DNA of 64,000 bases. It comes from Geobacter sp. SVR (GTDB taxonomy: Bacteria > Desulfobacterota > Desulfuromonadia > Geobacterales > Pseudopelobacteraceae). This document shows positions 46,612-59,289 of the stretch, in pieces. Positions within the stretch are counted from its first letter, which is position 1. Each line of letters begins with the position of its first letter. Below the pieces are notes generated by a model. That model did not search any database, was not told the origin of the DNA, and saw only the letters and a program-made list of their open reading frames with translations. The translations under genes were made by a program, and so were the position numbers. Location of the stretch: NCBI RefSeq assembly GCF_016865365.1, contig NZ_AP024469.1:4060501-4124500 (forward strand). The letters run 5' to 3'.

Positions 46612-48432
46612 ATGATTCGCAAACATGGGGATTCGTTCTGGGGGGGTATCGTCAAGGCCCTGGGACTTGTATTCGGTGACATCGGTACAAGTCCGATCTA
46701 TACCCTGACCGTGGTCTTCACCCTGACCAAACCGACCACCGCCAATGTGTATGGCATCCTGTCCCTGGTTTTCTGGACCATGACCATTTTGGTGACGGCC
46801 GAGTACGCCTGGCTGGCCATGAGTCTGGGCAGAAAGGGCCAGGGGGGCGAGATCGTTCTGCGGGAAATCATCATCAAACTCTTCAAAAAGGGGCGGATGC
46901 TGGCATTTGCCGGCTTCCTCTCGTTTCTCGGGGTGTCGCTGCTGCTTGGTGACGGAGTCATTACTCCGGCCATCTCGATCCTCTCGGCTGTGGAGGGCCT
47001 GCTGCTGATACCGGGCCTGGAGACGACCCCCCAGAGTATCCTCGTGTGTATCGCAGCGATGATCGCCTTTACCCTCTTCTTCTTTCAGTCCCGCGGCACC
47101 GACAAGATGGCCGGCGTGTTCGGCCCCGTCATGATCCTGTACTTCCTCTCGCTACTGATATCGGGGGTGGTCTCGGTCGCAGAGACTCCCGACATTGTCA
47201 CCGCCGTCAATCCCTGGCATGCCTTCGAATTCTTCCGGAACAACGGCATTGCCGGGTACTTCGTCCTTTCAGAGGTAATCCTCTGCTCCACCGGTGGGGA
47301 AGCCCTTTATGCCGACATGGGGCACCTGGGCAAAAAGCCGATCATCCGGGCCTGGTACTTTGTTTTCGCAGCCCTGTACATGAACTACCTCGGGCAGGGG
47401 GCCTTCCTGCTGCGCCATCCCGACACCCAGAACATCCTGTTCGGCATGATCAAGGGGCAGGCACCGCTATTGTACATCCCCTTCCTGCTCATAACGATCC
47501 TGGCCACCATCATCGCCTCCCAGTCCATTATCAGCGGCGTGTTCTCCATAGTCTACCAAGGCATCACCACCCGACTGATGCCCCTCTTCAAGGTCGATTA
47601 CACCTCCAGCCAGATTCAGTCCCAGATCTATATCGGGGCTGTCAACTGGACCCTGATGGTGGCGGTCATCTTCGTGATGTTCTTTTTCCAGAAATCGGGC
47701 CACCTTGCGGCTGCCTACGGCATGGCGGTCACCGGTTCCATGACCATCACCGCCATCATGATGATCATGGTCTTTTCCAAGACCACCAAACGCTGGAAAG
47801 TGCCGATCGTGGTGGTGATCGCCCTGATCGACATCGTCTATTTCACCTCGACCTTCTCCAAGTTCCCGCACGGAGCCTACTGGTCCATCATCCTGGCCTC
47901 CATTCCCTTCTCAACCATACTGCTCTGGACCAATGGACAGAAGGCCCTCTACCGGGCCCTGCGCCCTCTGGAGATGGACATTTTCATGCTCTCTTACGAG
48001 CAGATCTATGCCAAAGGCAAGAATATCCCCGGCACCGGCCTCTTTTTTCTCAAGGGGCTGGACGTAATTCCCCCCTATATCGTCCATTGCGTCATCCGCT
48101 CCAACATCATCTATGAACGCAACATCTTTATCTCCATCGTGCGGACCGACGAACCGTTCGGCACATCCGTGTTCCACAAGCGGGATGTCGGCCCTGGGCT
48201 GGAGTTCTTCGAGATCAACGCCGGTTATATGGTCGTGCTTGATATCGAGGGGACTCTCAAGGAGCACGGTATCCAGGAAAAAGTCATTTTCTATGGCATC
48301 GAGGACATTGAAACCAGGAACCCCCTCTGGAAGCTGTTTGCGCTGCTCAAGAAACTGACTCCCAACTTCGTGCAATTCAACAAGCTGCCCGCTGCAAAAT
48401 TGCAGGGGGTTGTCACCCGGGTGGAGATGTAG
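46612..48432 (+). CDS. kup: Kup-family potassium uptake transporter (copy 2)
   Basis: This 606-residue transporter is co-linear with copy 1 and reads as a tandem duplicate (ALGLVFGDIGTSPIYTLTV, GGEALYADMGHLGKKPI, same C-terminal KLTPNFVQFNKLPAAKLQGV). Differences are scattered, mainly in loops and membrane helices, so divergence is not recent. It has its own leader without the c-di-AMP aptamer, which points to different regulation. The ATG follows CAACGGGAGTTTC. Confidence 0.96.
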   Translation: MIRKHGDSFWGGIVKALGLVFGDIGTSPIYTLTVVFTLTKPTTANVYGILSLVFWTMTILVTAEYAWLAMSLGRKGQGGEIVLREIIIKLFKKGRMLAFAGFLSFLGVSLLLGDGVITPAISILSAVEGLLLIPGLETTPQSILVCIAAMIAFTLFFFQSRGTDKMAGVFGPVMILYFLSLLISGVVSVAETPDIVTAVNPWHAFEFFRNNGIAGYFVLSEVILCSTGGEALYADMGHLGKKPIIRAWYFVFAALYMNYLGQGAFLLRHPDTQNILFGMIKGQAPLLYIPFLLITILATIIASQSIISGVFSIVYQGITTRLMPLFKVDYTSSQIQSQIYIGAVNWTLMVAVIFVMFFFQKSGHLAAAYGMAVTGSMTITAIMMIMVFSKTTKRWKVPIVVVIALIDIVYFTSTFSKFPHGAYWSIILASIPFSTILLWTNGQKALYRALRPLEMDIFMLSYEQIYAKGKNIPGTGLFFLKGLDVIPPYIVHCVIRSNIIYERNIFISIVRTDEPFGTSVFHKRDVGPGLEFFEINAGYMVVLDIEGTLKEHGIQEKVIFYGIEDIETRNPLWKLFALLKKLTPNFVQFNKLPAAKLQGVVTRVEM

Positions 48433-48445
48433 GGAGACTGTTAAA

Positions 48446-48468
48446 GTTAAGGTCAAGGTTGAGGGAAG
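48446..48468. repeat. Short repeat shared with the atpB-atpE gap
   Basis: GTTAAGGTCAAGGTTGAGGG (48446-48465), followed by AAG, matches, in reverse complement, the right arm of the repeat at 4798-4841. Only one arm is present here, so it is a fragment or single unit of that dispersed family. Confidence 0.5.
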
Positions 48469-48516
48469 GCAGGCATCTGATTTTCGAACACGCCTTGCCT
48501 GGAAAGCGAATCGTAT

Positions 48517-49530
48517 ATGACACATTGGATTCTGTTGCTGGTTTCGCTGGGGATCATCCTGCTGGGTGCCACGGTTTTCACCAATGGCCTGGAATGGTTC
48601 GGTAAGAAGATGAACCTGTCGGACGGCGCTGTCGGCAGCATTTTCGCCGCCGTGGGCACCGCCTTGCCGGAAACGCTGGTGCCGATTGTGGCAATCATGT
48701 TCGGATCTCCCGAGGCGGGCCACAAGATCGGCGTGGGCGCCATCATAGGCGCCCCCTTTATGCTGGGGACCCTGGCTCTGTTCATCAGCGGCATCGCTGT
48801 TGTACTCAACCGCAGAAAAAGGGAAGACTATCCCATCATGCGTGTCGATACGGCTGTCATGCGGCGCGATATGGAATATTTCCTGGTACTGTACGCAGTA
48901 GCCATCCTGGCTTCGTTTCTTAACGGACATCCGGTCATCAAGACCTTCTGCGGGCTGGCACTTTTCCTGACCTACGGCGGCTACGTGCTCAAGACGCTCC
49001 GCTGCGAGAACGATGCATGTCACACCGTCGAGGAGTCCGATCTGGATCCCTGCTACTTCGCACCCAAGTCCCATGATCCGCATATGAGCATCATCGGACT
49101 CCAGGTTTTCGGTTCGCTGCTGCTGATTGTGTGGGGTTCCTACATCTTCGTGGAAAAGGTCCAGATCCTTTCGCTGCAGATGGGCATTTCCCCCTTCATT
49201 CTGGCCATGATCATCGCGCCCATTGCAACCGAGCTGCCGGAAAAGTTCAACAGTGTGATCTGGATCAACAAGGGCAAGGATACTCTGGCAATCGGCAACA
49301 TCACCGGCGCCATGGTCTTCCAAGGCTCGGTGATCACCGCGCTGGGCATCATGATGACCGAGTGGCAGCTGAATCCGGCCGCACTGCTGACCGTTGCCCT
49401 GACATTCGCTTCGGTCGGCATGGCATACGTTCAGATACGCTGGAAAAAGCACCTGACCCCCGGGACGCTGCTGGTGGGGGGGGGATTCTACCTGGCATTT
49501 GTGGTACTGGTTCTGCTGGGAAAAATCTGA
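48517..49530 (+). CDS. CaCA-family sodium/calcium antiporter-like protein
   Basis: The 337-residue membrane protein has two homologous halves, each with an alpha-repeat: AAVGTALPETLVPIVAIMFG and MIIAPIATELPEKFNSVIWI, including the conserved acidic residues of the ion site. A hydrophilic loop with Cys residues (LRCENDACHTVEESDLDPCY, about residues 165-185) separates the halves. Its ions may be Ca2+, Na+, K+ or H+. It follows the two kup genes, so cation homeostasis is the shared theme. Confidence 0.88.
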   Translation: MTHWILLLVSLGIILLGATVFTNGLEWFGKKMNLSDGAVGSIFAAVGTALPETLVPIVAIMFGSPEAGHKIGVGAIIGAPFMLGTLALFISGIAVVLNRRKREDYPIMRVDTAVMRRDMEYFLVLYAVAILASFLNGHPVIKTFCGLALFLTYGGYVLKTLRCENDACHTVEESDLDPCYFAPKSHDPHMSIIGLQVFGSLLLIVWGSYIFVEKVQILSLQMGISPFILAMIIAPIATELPEKFNSVIWINKGKDTLAIGNITGAMVFQGSVITALGIMMTEWQLNPAALLTVALTFASVGMAYVQIRWKKHLTPGTLLVGGGFYLAFVVLVLLGKI

Positions 49531-49572
49531 CGGAGAGGTTTTCCGTCTGAAAAGGAGAGAGATGAGGGGCGG

Positions 49573-50508
49573 TTATGAAGGGGACCGAAGAGTGGAGAGC
49601 AGGTCCCCTTGGCGCGTCCCCCGCCGCTCGAGTTCGGCATCGATCAGGTTGAGCACTTCGAACTTCTTCAACGACCAGAGTGGCGCCACGAGATTGTCAT
49701 GCCCCCCGTCGCCGGTCAGGCGGTGGATCAGGATGGCCGGATCAAGCCGTTCCAGCACGTCGCAGACTAACCCGGCATACCCGTCCCTGTCGAGCAGTTC
49801 GACCCGGCCCTGCCCGTGCATCTCCGCCAGCCGCGTACCCTTCATGACATGCAGCAGGTGCAGCTTCACACCATCCACTCCCAGGCGATTCATCTCCGCA
49901 ACGGACGCCAGAATATCTTCCCGCGTTTCCCCCGGCACCCCCAGGATCAGGTGAGCACAGACCCGCAGGCCCCGTTGCCTGGCGCGCTCAATCGCAGCTG
50001 CGGAACAGGCATGATCATGCCCCCGGTTGATCCTGGCCAGGCTGCCGTCATGCATGGTCTGAACCCCGAGCTCGAGCCACAGGTAGCAGCGCCGGTTCAA
50101 TTCTCCAAGATAGTCCAGGACATCATCCGAAAGGCAGTCAGGTCTGGTCGCAATGATCAGGCCCACGACATCGGGCACTGCCAGGGCTTGCTCAAAGAGC
50201 GACCGCAGATGCGCGACAGGCGCGTAGGTGTTGGAGAAGGCTTGGAAGTAGGCCAGGAACCGTGCTGCCCGGTACTTGCGGATCATGACCTCCTTGCCGT
50301 CTTCAAGCTGGTCGGCAATTCCCAGGCCACGTTTGATGCCGTGGGACCCCGAGCCATGCCCGCCGCAAAAGATGCAGCCGTTCCTGCCGAGGGTGCCGTC
50401 CCGATTGGGGCAGGTAAAGCCCGCATCGACGGAGATGCGCTGGACCTTGCAGCCGAAGACGCGTTTCAGCTCGTCCGAGAAGGGATTATAACGCTTGGGA
50501 GATGACAT
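49573..50508 (-). CDS. YhcC-type radical SAM protein (TIGR01212-like)
   Basis: The protein has 311 residues. The opening RYNPFSDELKRVFGCKVQRISVDAG and the cluster region TCPNRDGTLGRNGCIFC (Cys residues binding the [4Fe-4S]) match the YhcC family. LELGVQTMHDGSLARINRGHD and VCAHLILGVPGETREDI are radical SAM-core signatures shared with Elp3/HemN-like enzymes. The substrate is unknown. The open frame upstream and downstream is unremarkable, and the orphan gene at 50551 is 42 bp upstream. Confidence 0.88.
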   Translation of the reverse strand: MSSPKRYNPFSDELKRVFGCKVQRISVDAGFTCPNRDGTLGRNGCIFCGGHGSGSHGIKRGLGIADQLEDGKEVMIRKYRAARFLAYFQAFSNTYAPVAHLRSLFEQALAVPDVVGLIIATRPDCLSDDVLDYLGELNRRCYLWLELGVQTMHDGSLARINRGHDHACSAAAIERARQRGLRVCAHLILGVPGETREDILASVAEMNRLGVDGVKLHLLHVMKGTRLAEMHGQGRVELLDRDGYAGLVCDVLERLDPAILIHRLTGDGGHDNLVAPLWSLKKFEVLNLIDAELERRGTRQGDLLSTLRSPS

Positions 50509-50550
50509 GTGTTTGGAGTCGAGGGCACCCGCTGAACTGGTTCATGCAGG

Positions 50551-51057
50551 CTAATACTTTTTCTCGGGGCGCTCCAGCCAGCACTGTGCTGTGGCAAGAA
50601 ACCGCAGGAACTCGGCGGCGAACAAAAACTTGGTCAGTGGTGTCGGCACGCTGATGAAGTCCTTGCCCCGCCCTACCGTCAACGCATATCCGCTTTTACC
50701 ACCCCGCTCCCATTTTTCGACCGACAGAGTCGTGACCGTCTCCTCGCCCTGCGCGCCGGTGGAAAACTTGTGCGGGCTCAGCTTTTCCTTGCAGGGTACC
50801 GAGGAACCCGCGACCTGATCGATCATCAGTGCCAGACCAAAAGCCTCGTCCGGTTCGCAGATGAATCGGATCTGGGTCACCTCCTCAGGCTTGGAGCGGG
50901 GAGTGAGCTTGAAGAACCGGAGGCTGATGCGACCGGCTCGCTCCGTAGTCCGCCCCTGCTCCTCATGCACCTTGACGGCGGTTCCGATCTCCACTCCCGT
51001 GGACTGTGAAAATATCTGGTAGCAATGGTTGCGTTTCAGATCATCGGGCTGGGGCAT
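50551..51057 (-). CDS. Hypothetical protein, no recognised family
   Basis: This 168-residue soluble protein (MPQPDDLKRNHCYQIFSQST...) has no signal peptide or membrane helix. AAGGAGGAC lies 5 bp before its ATG, so it is very probably translated. It looks alpha/beta with a C-terminal helix (TKFLFAAEFLRFLATAQCWLE). Cys residues are at about 12, 86, 108 and 160. Its last neighbour downstream is the radical SAM gene on the same strand, which suggests a shared pathway. Function unknown. The 268-bp gap 51058-51325 beyond holds only the atp terminator. Confidence 0.75.
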   Translation of the reverse strand: MPQPDDLKRNHCYQIFSQSTGVEIGTAVKVHEEQGRTTERAGRISLRFFKLTPRSKPEEVTQIRFICEPDEAFGLALMIDQVAGSSVPCKEKLSPHKFSTGAQGEETVTTLSVEKWERGGKSGYALTVGRGKDFISVPTPLTKFLFAAEFLRFLATAQCWLERPEKKY

Positions 51058-51270
51058 ACTGTCCTCCTTGTCCGTGAAAGCGACCGTCAGGGCAATGGTT
51101 CGAACCGTACTCTATAAGTACCACAGCACTGCAGTGCAACAAAACGATATCTTCCTCCGTTCATCCGGCTGTTATTGTTCCGGGAATCACGAGAGCGGGA
51201 AAGGTGCCCACAACGGCGAGCGATAGCGGGCGCGGCCAAAGCGGCGGCAGGAGGGGGGAAACCTGTCAAT

Positions 51271-51300
51271 AAAAAAGGAGCGGCATGGCTGCCGCTCCTT
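51271..51300 (-). terminator. Terminator of the atp F1 operon
   Basis: AAGGAGCGGCA (51275-51285), loop TGGC, TGCCGCTCCTT (51290-51300). On the minus strand the stem is followed by six T. It lies 26 bp after atpC. Confidence 0.92.
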
Positions 51301-51325
51301 TGATGATCTTTATAATGCGGTAGAA

Positions 51326-51739
51326 TTATTTTCTGGCTCTACCGGCGACCTGTACCCTGATCATGGCCCGTTCAAGCGCCGCTTCGTAGATCTTGAACTG
51401 TTTGTCCTCGGGGCTCAGCTTCTTGAGAGCCTCCTCGGCCCTGCCCAAGGCGGCCTTGGCGCGTTCGACGTCGATTTCCTCAGCATATTCGGCAGTTTCC
51501 ACCAGAACGATGATCTTGTCGTCCTTGACCTCGAAATATCCCCAGTTGAGCGCCATACAGACTCCGACGCCATCGTTCTTGTAGCACAGCTCACCGATGC
51601 TGAGGGAAGTCAGAAATGGAGCGTGACCAGGCAGAATGCCGAATTCGCCTACTTTACCCGTAGCAGTGACCTCATCCACCTCGGTGTCGACCACCTTCTT
51701 GTAAGGGGTGACTATTTCCAACTTCATCTTTTCAGCCAT
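51326..51739 (-). CDS. atpC: ATP synthase epsilon subunit
   Basis: The 137-residue F1 rotor-stalk subunit has an N-terminal beta sandwich (MKLEIVTPYKKVVDTEVDEV, GEFGILPGHAPFLTSLSIGEL) and a C-terminal helical hairpin (DVERAKAALGRAEEALKKL). The hairpin can inhibit ATP hydrolysis. Length is usual. It is the last gene of the operon, 79 bp after atpD, with a hairpin (51757-51777) in that gap. Confidence 0.96.
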   Translation of the reverse strand: MAEKMKLEIVTPYKKVVDTEVDEVTATGKVGEFGILPGHAPFLTSLSIGELCYKNDGVGVCMALNWGYFEVKDDKIIVLVETAEYAEEIDVERAKAALGRAEEALKKLSPEDKQFKIYEAALERAMIRVQVAGRARK

Positions 51740-51756
51740 TATATGGTCCTTGCAGG

Positions 51757-51777
51757 GGGCAGATCAGGCATCTGCCC
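51757..51777 (-). other. Hairpin between atpD and atpC
   Basis: GGGCAGAT (51757-51764) and ATCTGCCC (51770-51777) pair over a 5-base loop in the atpD-atpC gap. There is no T-run. It may tune expression or mRNA processing of epsilon, which is needed at one third of beta. Confidence 0.4.
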
Positions 51778-51818
51778 TGTCTCGGGCACCCGCAACGGGA
51801 TGCCCCTACATGAAATTA

Positions 51819-54151
<2,333 letters not shown>

Positions 54152-54170
54152 GTGTCAAACCGTCCTTAGT

Positions 54171-55679
<1,509 letters not shown>

Positions 55680-55687
55680 AGAAGCTC

Positions 55688-56230
55688 CTACCCCTTCTGT
55701 AATATATCCTGAATCCGTTTTAACTGAGTCTTGACGCTGTTGTCGTAGGCAATGTCGCCGATCTGTGTCACTACCCCACCCAGCAGCGATGTATCCACTG
55801 CCACCTGCGGGACGACCTTCTTGCCGGTTTTCTTCTCCAAAGCCCCCTGAATCGAGGCCACCTGGCCGTCTTCCAGCGGGAAAGCGGTGGTGATGACCGG
55901 GCGGATCACGCCGGAGAAGTCATCAGCCAGTTTCTCGTAGGTTTGAACGATCTGCCCTAGAAAGGCGATACGATTCTTGTCCACCAGGAGCAGCAGGAAG
56001 TTGCCCACCAGCTCGGAACAACCGGCCTTGGCAACCAGTTCTTTCATGATGGCGCTCTTCTGCTCGAGAGTCAGCGCCGGATCGGCAAAGGCGGCCCGCA
56101 GTTCGGCATTTGCAGCGAACAGGCGGTCAACGGCGGCCAGCTCCTCGCGGAAGCGGTCGACCAGCCCCCCTTCGGCGCCAAGCTGCACCAGCGCCTTGGC
56201 ATATCTTCTCGCAATCGTGTTGTTGATCAC
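55688..56230 (-). CDS. atpH: ATP synthase delta subunit
   Basis: The 180-residue stator subunit joining b/b' to alpha. The N-terminal helical bundle starts [17 protein letters not shown]; the C-terminal conserved part is [28 protein letters not shown]. The start overlaps the atpF stop by 4 bp (ATGA). Confidence 0.95.
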   Translation of the reverse strand: MINNTIARRYAKALVQLGAEGGLVDRFREELAAVDRLFAANAELRAAFADPALTLEQKSAIMKELVAKAGCSELVGNFLLLLVDKNRIAFLGQIVQTYEKLADDFSGVIRPVITTAFPLEDGQVASIQGALEKKTGKKVVPQVAVDTSLLGGVVTQIGDIAYDNSVKTQLKRIQDILQKG

Positions 56231-56838
56231 TGGATCTGTACCACCTTGTCAAGATATTCACCGACAAATCGGTCGTGGTCATTCTTCTGGATGGCGCCGG
56301 CCAGCTTGCCGCTGGCGATTTCAACGGCCAGACGGGCCGCTTCCGCCCGCAACTCGTTGCGCGCCTTGAGCGTTTCCTGCTCAGCCGACAGGGCAGCCTG
56401 GGCCACGATTTTCTCTGCAGCACTCCTGGCCTCGGCAATGATGCGGGCCTTTTCCTGCTCACCCTCACGAACAATGGCGGCATGCAGCTCATCAATCTCT
56501 TTGGAGGCCTGATCAAGCTTGCCGCTGTATTCGGCCAGCTTTGCTTCAGCAGCCTCGCGGGCGGCCCGGGCATCCTTGAGGTCCTTTTCGATCTGAGCCT
56601 GGCGATCGTTCAGCGAACCTTTGACATTGGCCTTCTTGAGCGCCCACACCAGGATCCCGACCAGCACGGCAAAGTTCAGCACACGCCAGCCAAAGTCTTT
56701 CATCTGGGCGGCCTTGTCAACGTGATGGGCACCTTCGCCCCCCTCGCTGGCAAAACCGGCTGTTGCAGCCAGGGCAACAACGGCAACACAGACCAGGGAG
56801 AACAGGATTTTCTTGCTGCGTTCGGAAAGCATCGGCAT
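56227..56838 (-). CDS. atpF: ATP synthase b subunit
   Basis: The 203-residue peripheral stalk subunit. Unlike the usual short b, it has a first hydrophobic segment (ILFSLVCVAVVALAATAGFAS) that looks like a signal peptide, then a polar part with EGGEGAHHVDKAAQMKDFGW, a second helix (VLNFAVLVGILVWALKKA) and a long charged coiled coil. The two-helix start is seen in other Geobacter-type b subunits. It is paired with the b' gene upstream. Confidence 0.93.
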   Translation of the reverse strand: MPMLSERSKKILFSLVCVAVVALAATAGFASEGGEGAHHVDKAAQMKDFGWRVLNFAVLVGILVWALKKANVKGSLNDRQAQIEKDLKDARAAREAAEAKLAEYSGKLDQASKEIDELHAAIVREGEQEKARIIAEARSAAEKIVAQAALSAEQETLKARNELRAEAARLAVEIASGKLAGAIQKNDHDRFVGEYLDKVVQIQ

Positions 56839-56840
56839 GA

Positions 56841-57266
56841 CTACAGACTCCTCCCCAGGATTTTCTCACAGATATCGCCGGACAGGGCCTCGGCCTGCTT
56901 CTTCAGCAGTTCGCGCGCCTGGGCAGCCTCGGAAGCCACCCGGGTACGAATGGACGCAAGCGAATCGGAAGCTTCCTTGCGAGCCTTTTCCAATACAGCG
57001 GTTTCTTCGATCTGGGCCTGTTTGAGCGCCTCTGCACGCTGGTTGCCGGCTTCCAGCTTCGCTTCGTGCAAACGGGCTTCGTAACGGGCCATCTTTTCCT
57101 GAACCTCCGCATCGACCGCAACCGTTTTCTCGCGAGCCGACTCGACCACCTGACGCCGCTCCGCCAGCACCTTGCGGATCGGCTTGTACAGAAACAGGTT
57201 GAGAATCAGAACGAGGATGCCGAAGTTAACCATCTGAATGACAAATGCCAAATTTAATTCAATCAC
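56841..57266 (-). CDS. ATP synthase b' subunit
   Basis: The 141-residue second stalk subunit has a single N-terminal helix (LAFVIQMVNFGILVLILNLFL) followed by YKPIRKVLAERRQVVESA and a long charged helix. This is the classical b/b' form. The start codon is GTG at 57264-57266, with AAGGGG 7 bp upstream. It heads the F1 operon. Two different b-type genes imply a heterodimeric stalk. Confidence 0.93.
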   Translation of the reverse strand: MIELNLAFVIQMVNFGILVLILNLFLYKPIRKVLAERRQVVESAREKTVAVDAEVQEKMARYEARLHEAKLEAGNQRAEALKQAQIEETAVLEKARKEASDSLASIRTRVASEAAQARELLKKQAEALSGDICEKILGRSL

Positions 57267-57294
57267 GACCTACCCCTTGCAGGTATCCTGAGTT

Positions 57295-57364
57295 GTATAC
57301 TGTATCCCAGACAATCTGAGCCTAAAACAGAGGTTAGCTATCATACTTGTCGTTACTGTGTCAA
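57295..57364 (-). promoter_or_regulatory. atp F1 operon promoter with palindromic operator
   Basis: On the minus strand a TTGACA lies at 57359-57364. The -10 is unclear (ATAGCT with 17 bp, TATGAT with 13 bp). About 52 bp downstream is GGATAC-A-GTATAC (57295-57307), the same 6-1-6 inverted repeat as at nuo and hemL with one mismatch, 29 bp before the start codon. Confidence 0.6.
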
Positions 57365-57419
57365 GAAAATTAGAACCGGACACTTGCCAGACGCGAGATC
57401 CGTGGTAAGGCCCGAGGCC

Positions 57420-58274
57420 TCAGACATCCAGCAGATCTATGATGCGGGTCAGCTCGTCGGAGTCGCTGAAATGGATCTCCAGCCGCCCCCCCTTCGAGCC
57501 TGTTCTGCGGATTGCAACACGGGACTGGAAGCGCTTCTGCAGCTGCTCTTCCAGCGAACTCATCAGCAGGTCCGGTTGCTGCGGACGCTTGCTGACAGCC
57601 GGATGGGGATTGATCTTCAGACGCCGCACCAGGTCTTCGGTCGAACGGACGCTGAGCTGGCGCTGCAGAATCTCGCGGCGGGCCTTTTCGATCAGTTCTT
57701 CAGCTTCCAGGGCAAGCAGGGCGCGGGCATGTCCCATGCTCAGGCGCTCCTCGACGATATCCCGCTGCACCTCGTCCGGCAGCCGCAGCAACCGCAGTGA
57801 ATTGGTGACGGTCGTACGGTTCTTGCCCACCCGCCTGGCAACATCCTCCTGCGAGATAGCCAGATGCTCGACCAGAGAGCGATAGGCCTGGGCCTCTTCG
57901 ATTGCATTCAGGTCCTGACGCTGAATGTTCTCGATCAGCGCCAGCTCCAGCACAGCCTCTTCGCTGGCTTCGCGAATGACAACCGGCACCTCGCGCAGGC
58001 CGGCCTTTTGGGCCGCCCGCCAGCGGCGTTCACCGGCGATGATTTCGTAGAAACCGTTCTTCTGGGTCACCACCAGGGGCTGGATGATGCCCTGTTCTCG
58101 TATCGAGGCAGCCAGCTCTTCGAGCTTTTCGGGCGAAAAGTTCTTGCGGGGCTGATTCTTGTTGGGACGGATCTGCTCGATCGGGCAGATAAAATATGCC
58201 GCCTGATCGGCAACTGCATCGGAAGCCTGCAGCAGCGCAGCCATTCCCTTGCCGAGGCCACCTTTTTTAAGCAC
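57420..58274 (-). CDS. parB: Chromosome-partitioning protein ParB
   Basis: A parS-binding CTP-dependent clamp, 284 residues. I start at the GTG at 58272-58274 (VLKKGGLGKGMAALL), which overlaps the parA stop; a longer frame runs through parA. The ParB core has IRPNKNQPRKNFSPEKLEEL, the CTP-binding IAGERRWRAAQKAG, and the helix-turn-helix LAISQEDVARRVGKNRTTVTN. The C-terminal dimer domain ends FSDSDELTRIIDLLDV. No 16-bp parS consensus was seen in the window. Confidence 0.95.
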   Translation of the reverse strand: MLKKGGLGKGMAALLQASDAVADQAAYFICPIEQIRPNKNQPRKNFSPEKLEELAASIREQGIIQPLVVTQKNGFYEIIAGERRWRAAQKAGLREVPVVIREASEEAVLELALIENIQRQDLNAIEEAQAYRSLVEHLAISQEDVARRVGKNRTTVTNSLRLLRLPDEVQRDIVEERLSMGHARALLALEAEELIEKARREILQRQLSVRSTEDLVRRLKINPHPAVSKRPQQPDLLMSSLEEQLQKRFQSRVAIRRTGSKGGRLEIHFSDSDELTRIIDLLDV

Positions 58275-59040
58275 CTGGCGCCTCCCTCTGGATGATTTCA
58301 CGGGCGAGCTGCAGATAGCTGGCTGCTCCGCGTGAACTGATATCGTAATAGATGACCGGTTTCCCGTGGCTGGGCGCCTCTGCCAGACGCACGTTGCGGG
58401 GAATGATAGACTCAAACACCTGGCCCGGGAAATGGGTGCGGATCTCCTCCGCCACTTCCTTGCTGAGGTTGCCGCGCCCATCGTACATGGTCAGCAGGAC
58501 TCCTTCGATCTTCAGCGCGGGATTGATCATTTTCCGGATCAGCTTGATTGTATGCAATATCTGCGAGAACCCCTCCATGGCGAAAAATTCGCACTGCAGC
58601 GGAATTAGAACCGACTCAGCAGCGGTCATGGCATTGATGGTCAGAAGATTCAGCGACGGGGGGCAATCAATAATGATGTAACGATACTGTTCGACCAGCG
58701 GAGACAACACGAATTTGAGCTTATGCTCGCGGCCGATCTCCGACGCCAGTTCCAGTTCGGCACCGGCCAGATCGGCATTGGCCGGCATGAGATGCAGAAA
58801 GGGATGGCCGGTGTCGACAATCAGACCGCTTGGATCCGCCTCATTGATCAGAGCGTCGTAGATGGTTTGTTTCAGCCCAGCCTTATCCACCCCGACGCCA
58901 CTGGTGGCATTGCCCTGCGGATCGATGTCCACGAGCAACGTCGGGCGTTCGGCAGCAGCCAGCGAGGCTGCCAGATTGACGGCAGTGGTAGTTTTGCCCA
59001 CGCCCCCTTTCTGATTGGCGATGCAGATAATTCTGGACAT
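58267..59040 (-). CDS. parA: Chromosome-partitioning ATPase ParA
   Basis: The 257-residue Walker-type ATPase. The deviant Walker A is NQKGGVGKTTTAVNLAA at the N-terminus; the next motif is LLVDIDPQGNATSGVG and Walker B is YIIIDCPPSLN. ParA drives segregation by nucleoid-bound gradients and works with ParB. The two overlap by 8 bp. In many bacteria parAB lies close to the replication origin, but no dnaA, gidA or rsmG is here. Confidence 0.96.
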   Translation of the reverse strand: MSRIICIANQKGGVGKTTTAVNLAASLAAAERPTLLVDIDPQGNATSGVGVDKAGLKQTIYDALINEADPSGLIVDTGHPFLHLMPANADLAGAELELASEIGREHKLKFVLSPLVEQYRYIIIDCPPSLNLLTINAMTAAESVLIPLQCEFFAMEGFSQILHTIKLIRKMINPALKIEGVLLTMYDGRGNLSKEVAEEIRTHFPGQVFESIIPRNVRLAEAPSHGKPVIYYDISSRGAASYLQLAREIIQREAPGA

Positions 59041-59218
59041 GTGTGTGCTGGTTTCCCGCCTGGTGCGTTTGATGTTATACGTAGTTCAGATGCGCGGCGT
59101 GTCGGGGAAACGGGAAATTACCACACATCAACCGGTTTGAAAACGATTTTTTAAATGGCCGTCGGGACAGCACTTCGGGAAAGGGAGTCAAAGACAGTAC
59201 GATCAGAATGGCTGTTTT

Positions 59219-59258
59219 TTGACTCAGGTCAAAGTCGCCGGACGGGAAACGCTTTAAT
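59219..59258 (+). promoter_or_regulatory. FNR/CRP-like site and -10 upstream of the triheme cytochrome
   Basis: TTGAC-TCAG-GTCAA (59219-59232) is a perfect inverted repeat with the FNR/CRP-family layout (5-4-5). A TTTAAT (59253-59258) could be the -10, giving a start near 59265, so the site centre is at about -40, close to the -41.5 position of class II activators. Confidence 0.5.
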
Positions 59259-59289
59259 AGTGAAGGCGACTCTATCCCAGGAGAAATCG

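Noticed and set aside
57420-59289. A replication origin near parA-parB
   Set aside because: No dnaA, mnmG or rsmG gene, no cluster of DnaA boxes and no parS were seen, so parAB alone does not locate oriC here.
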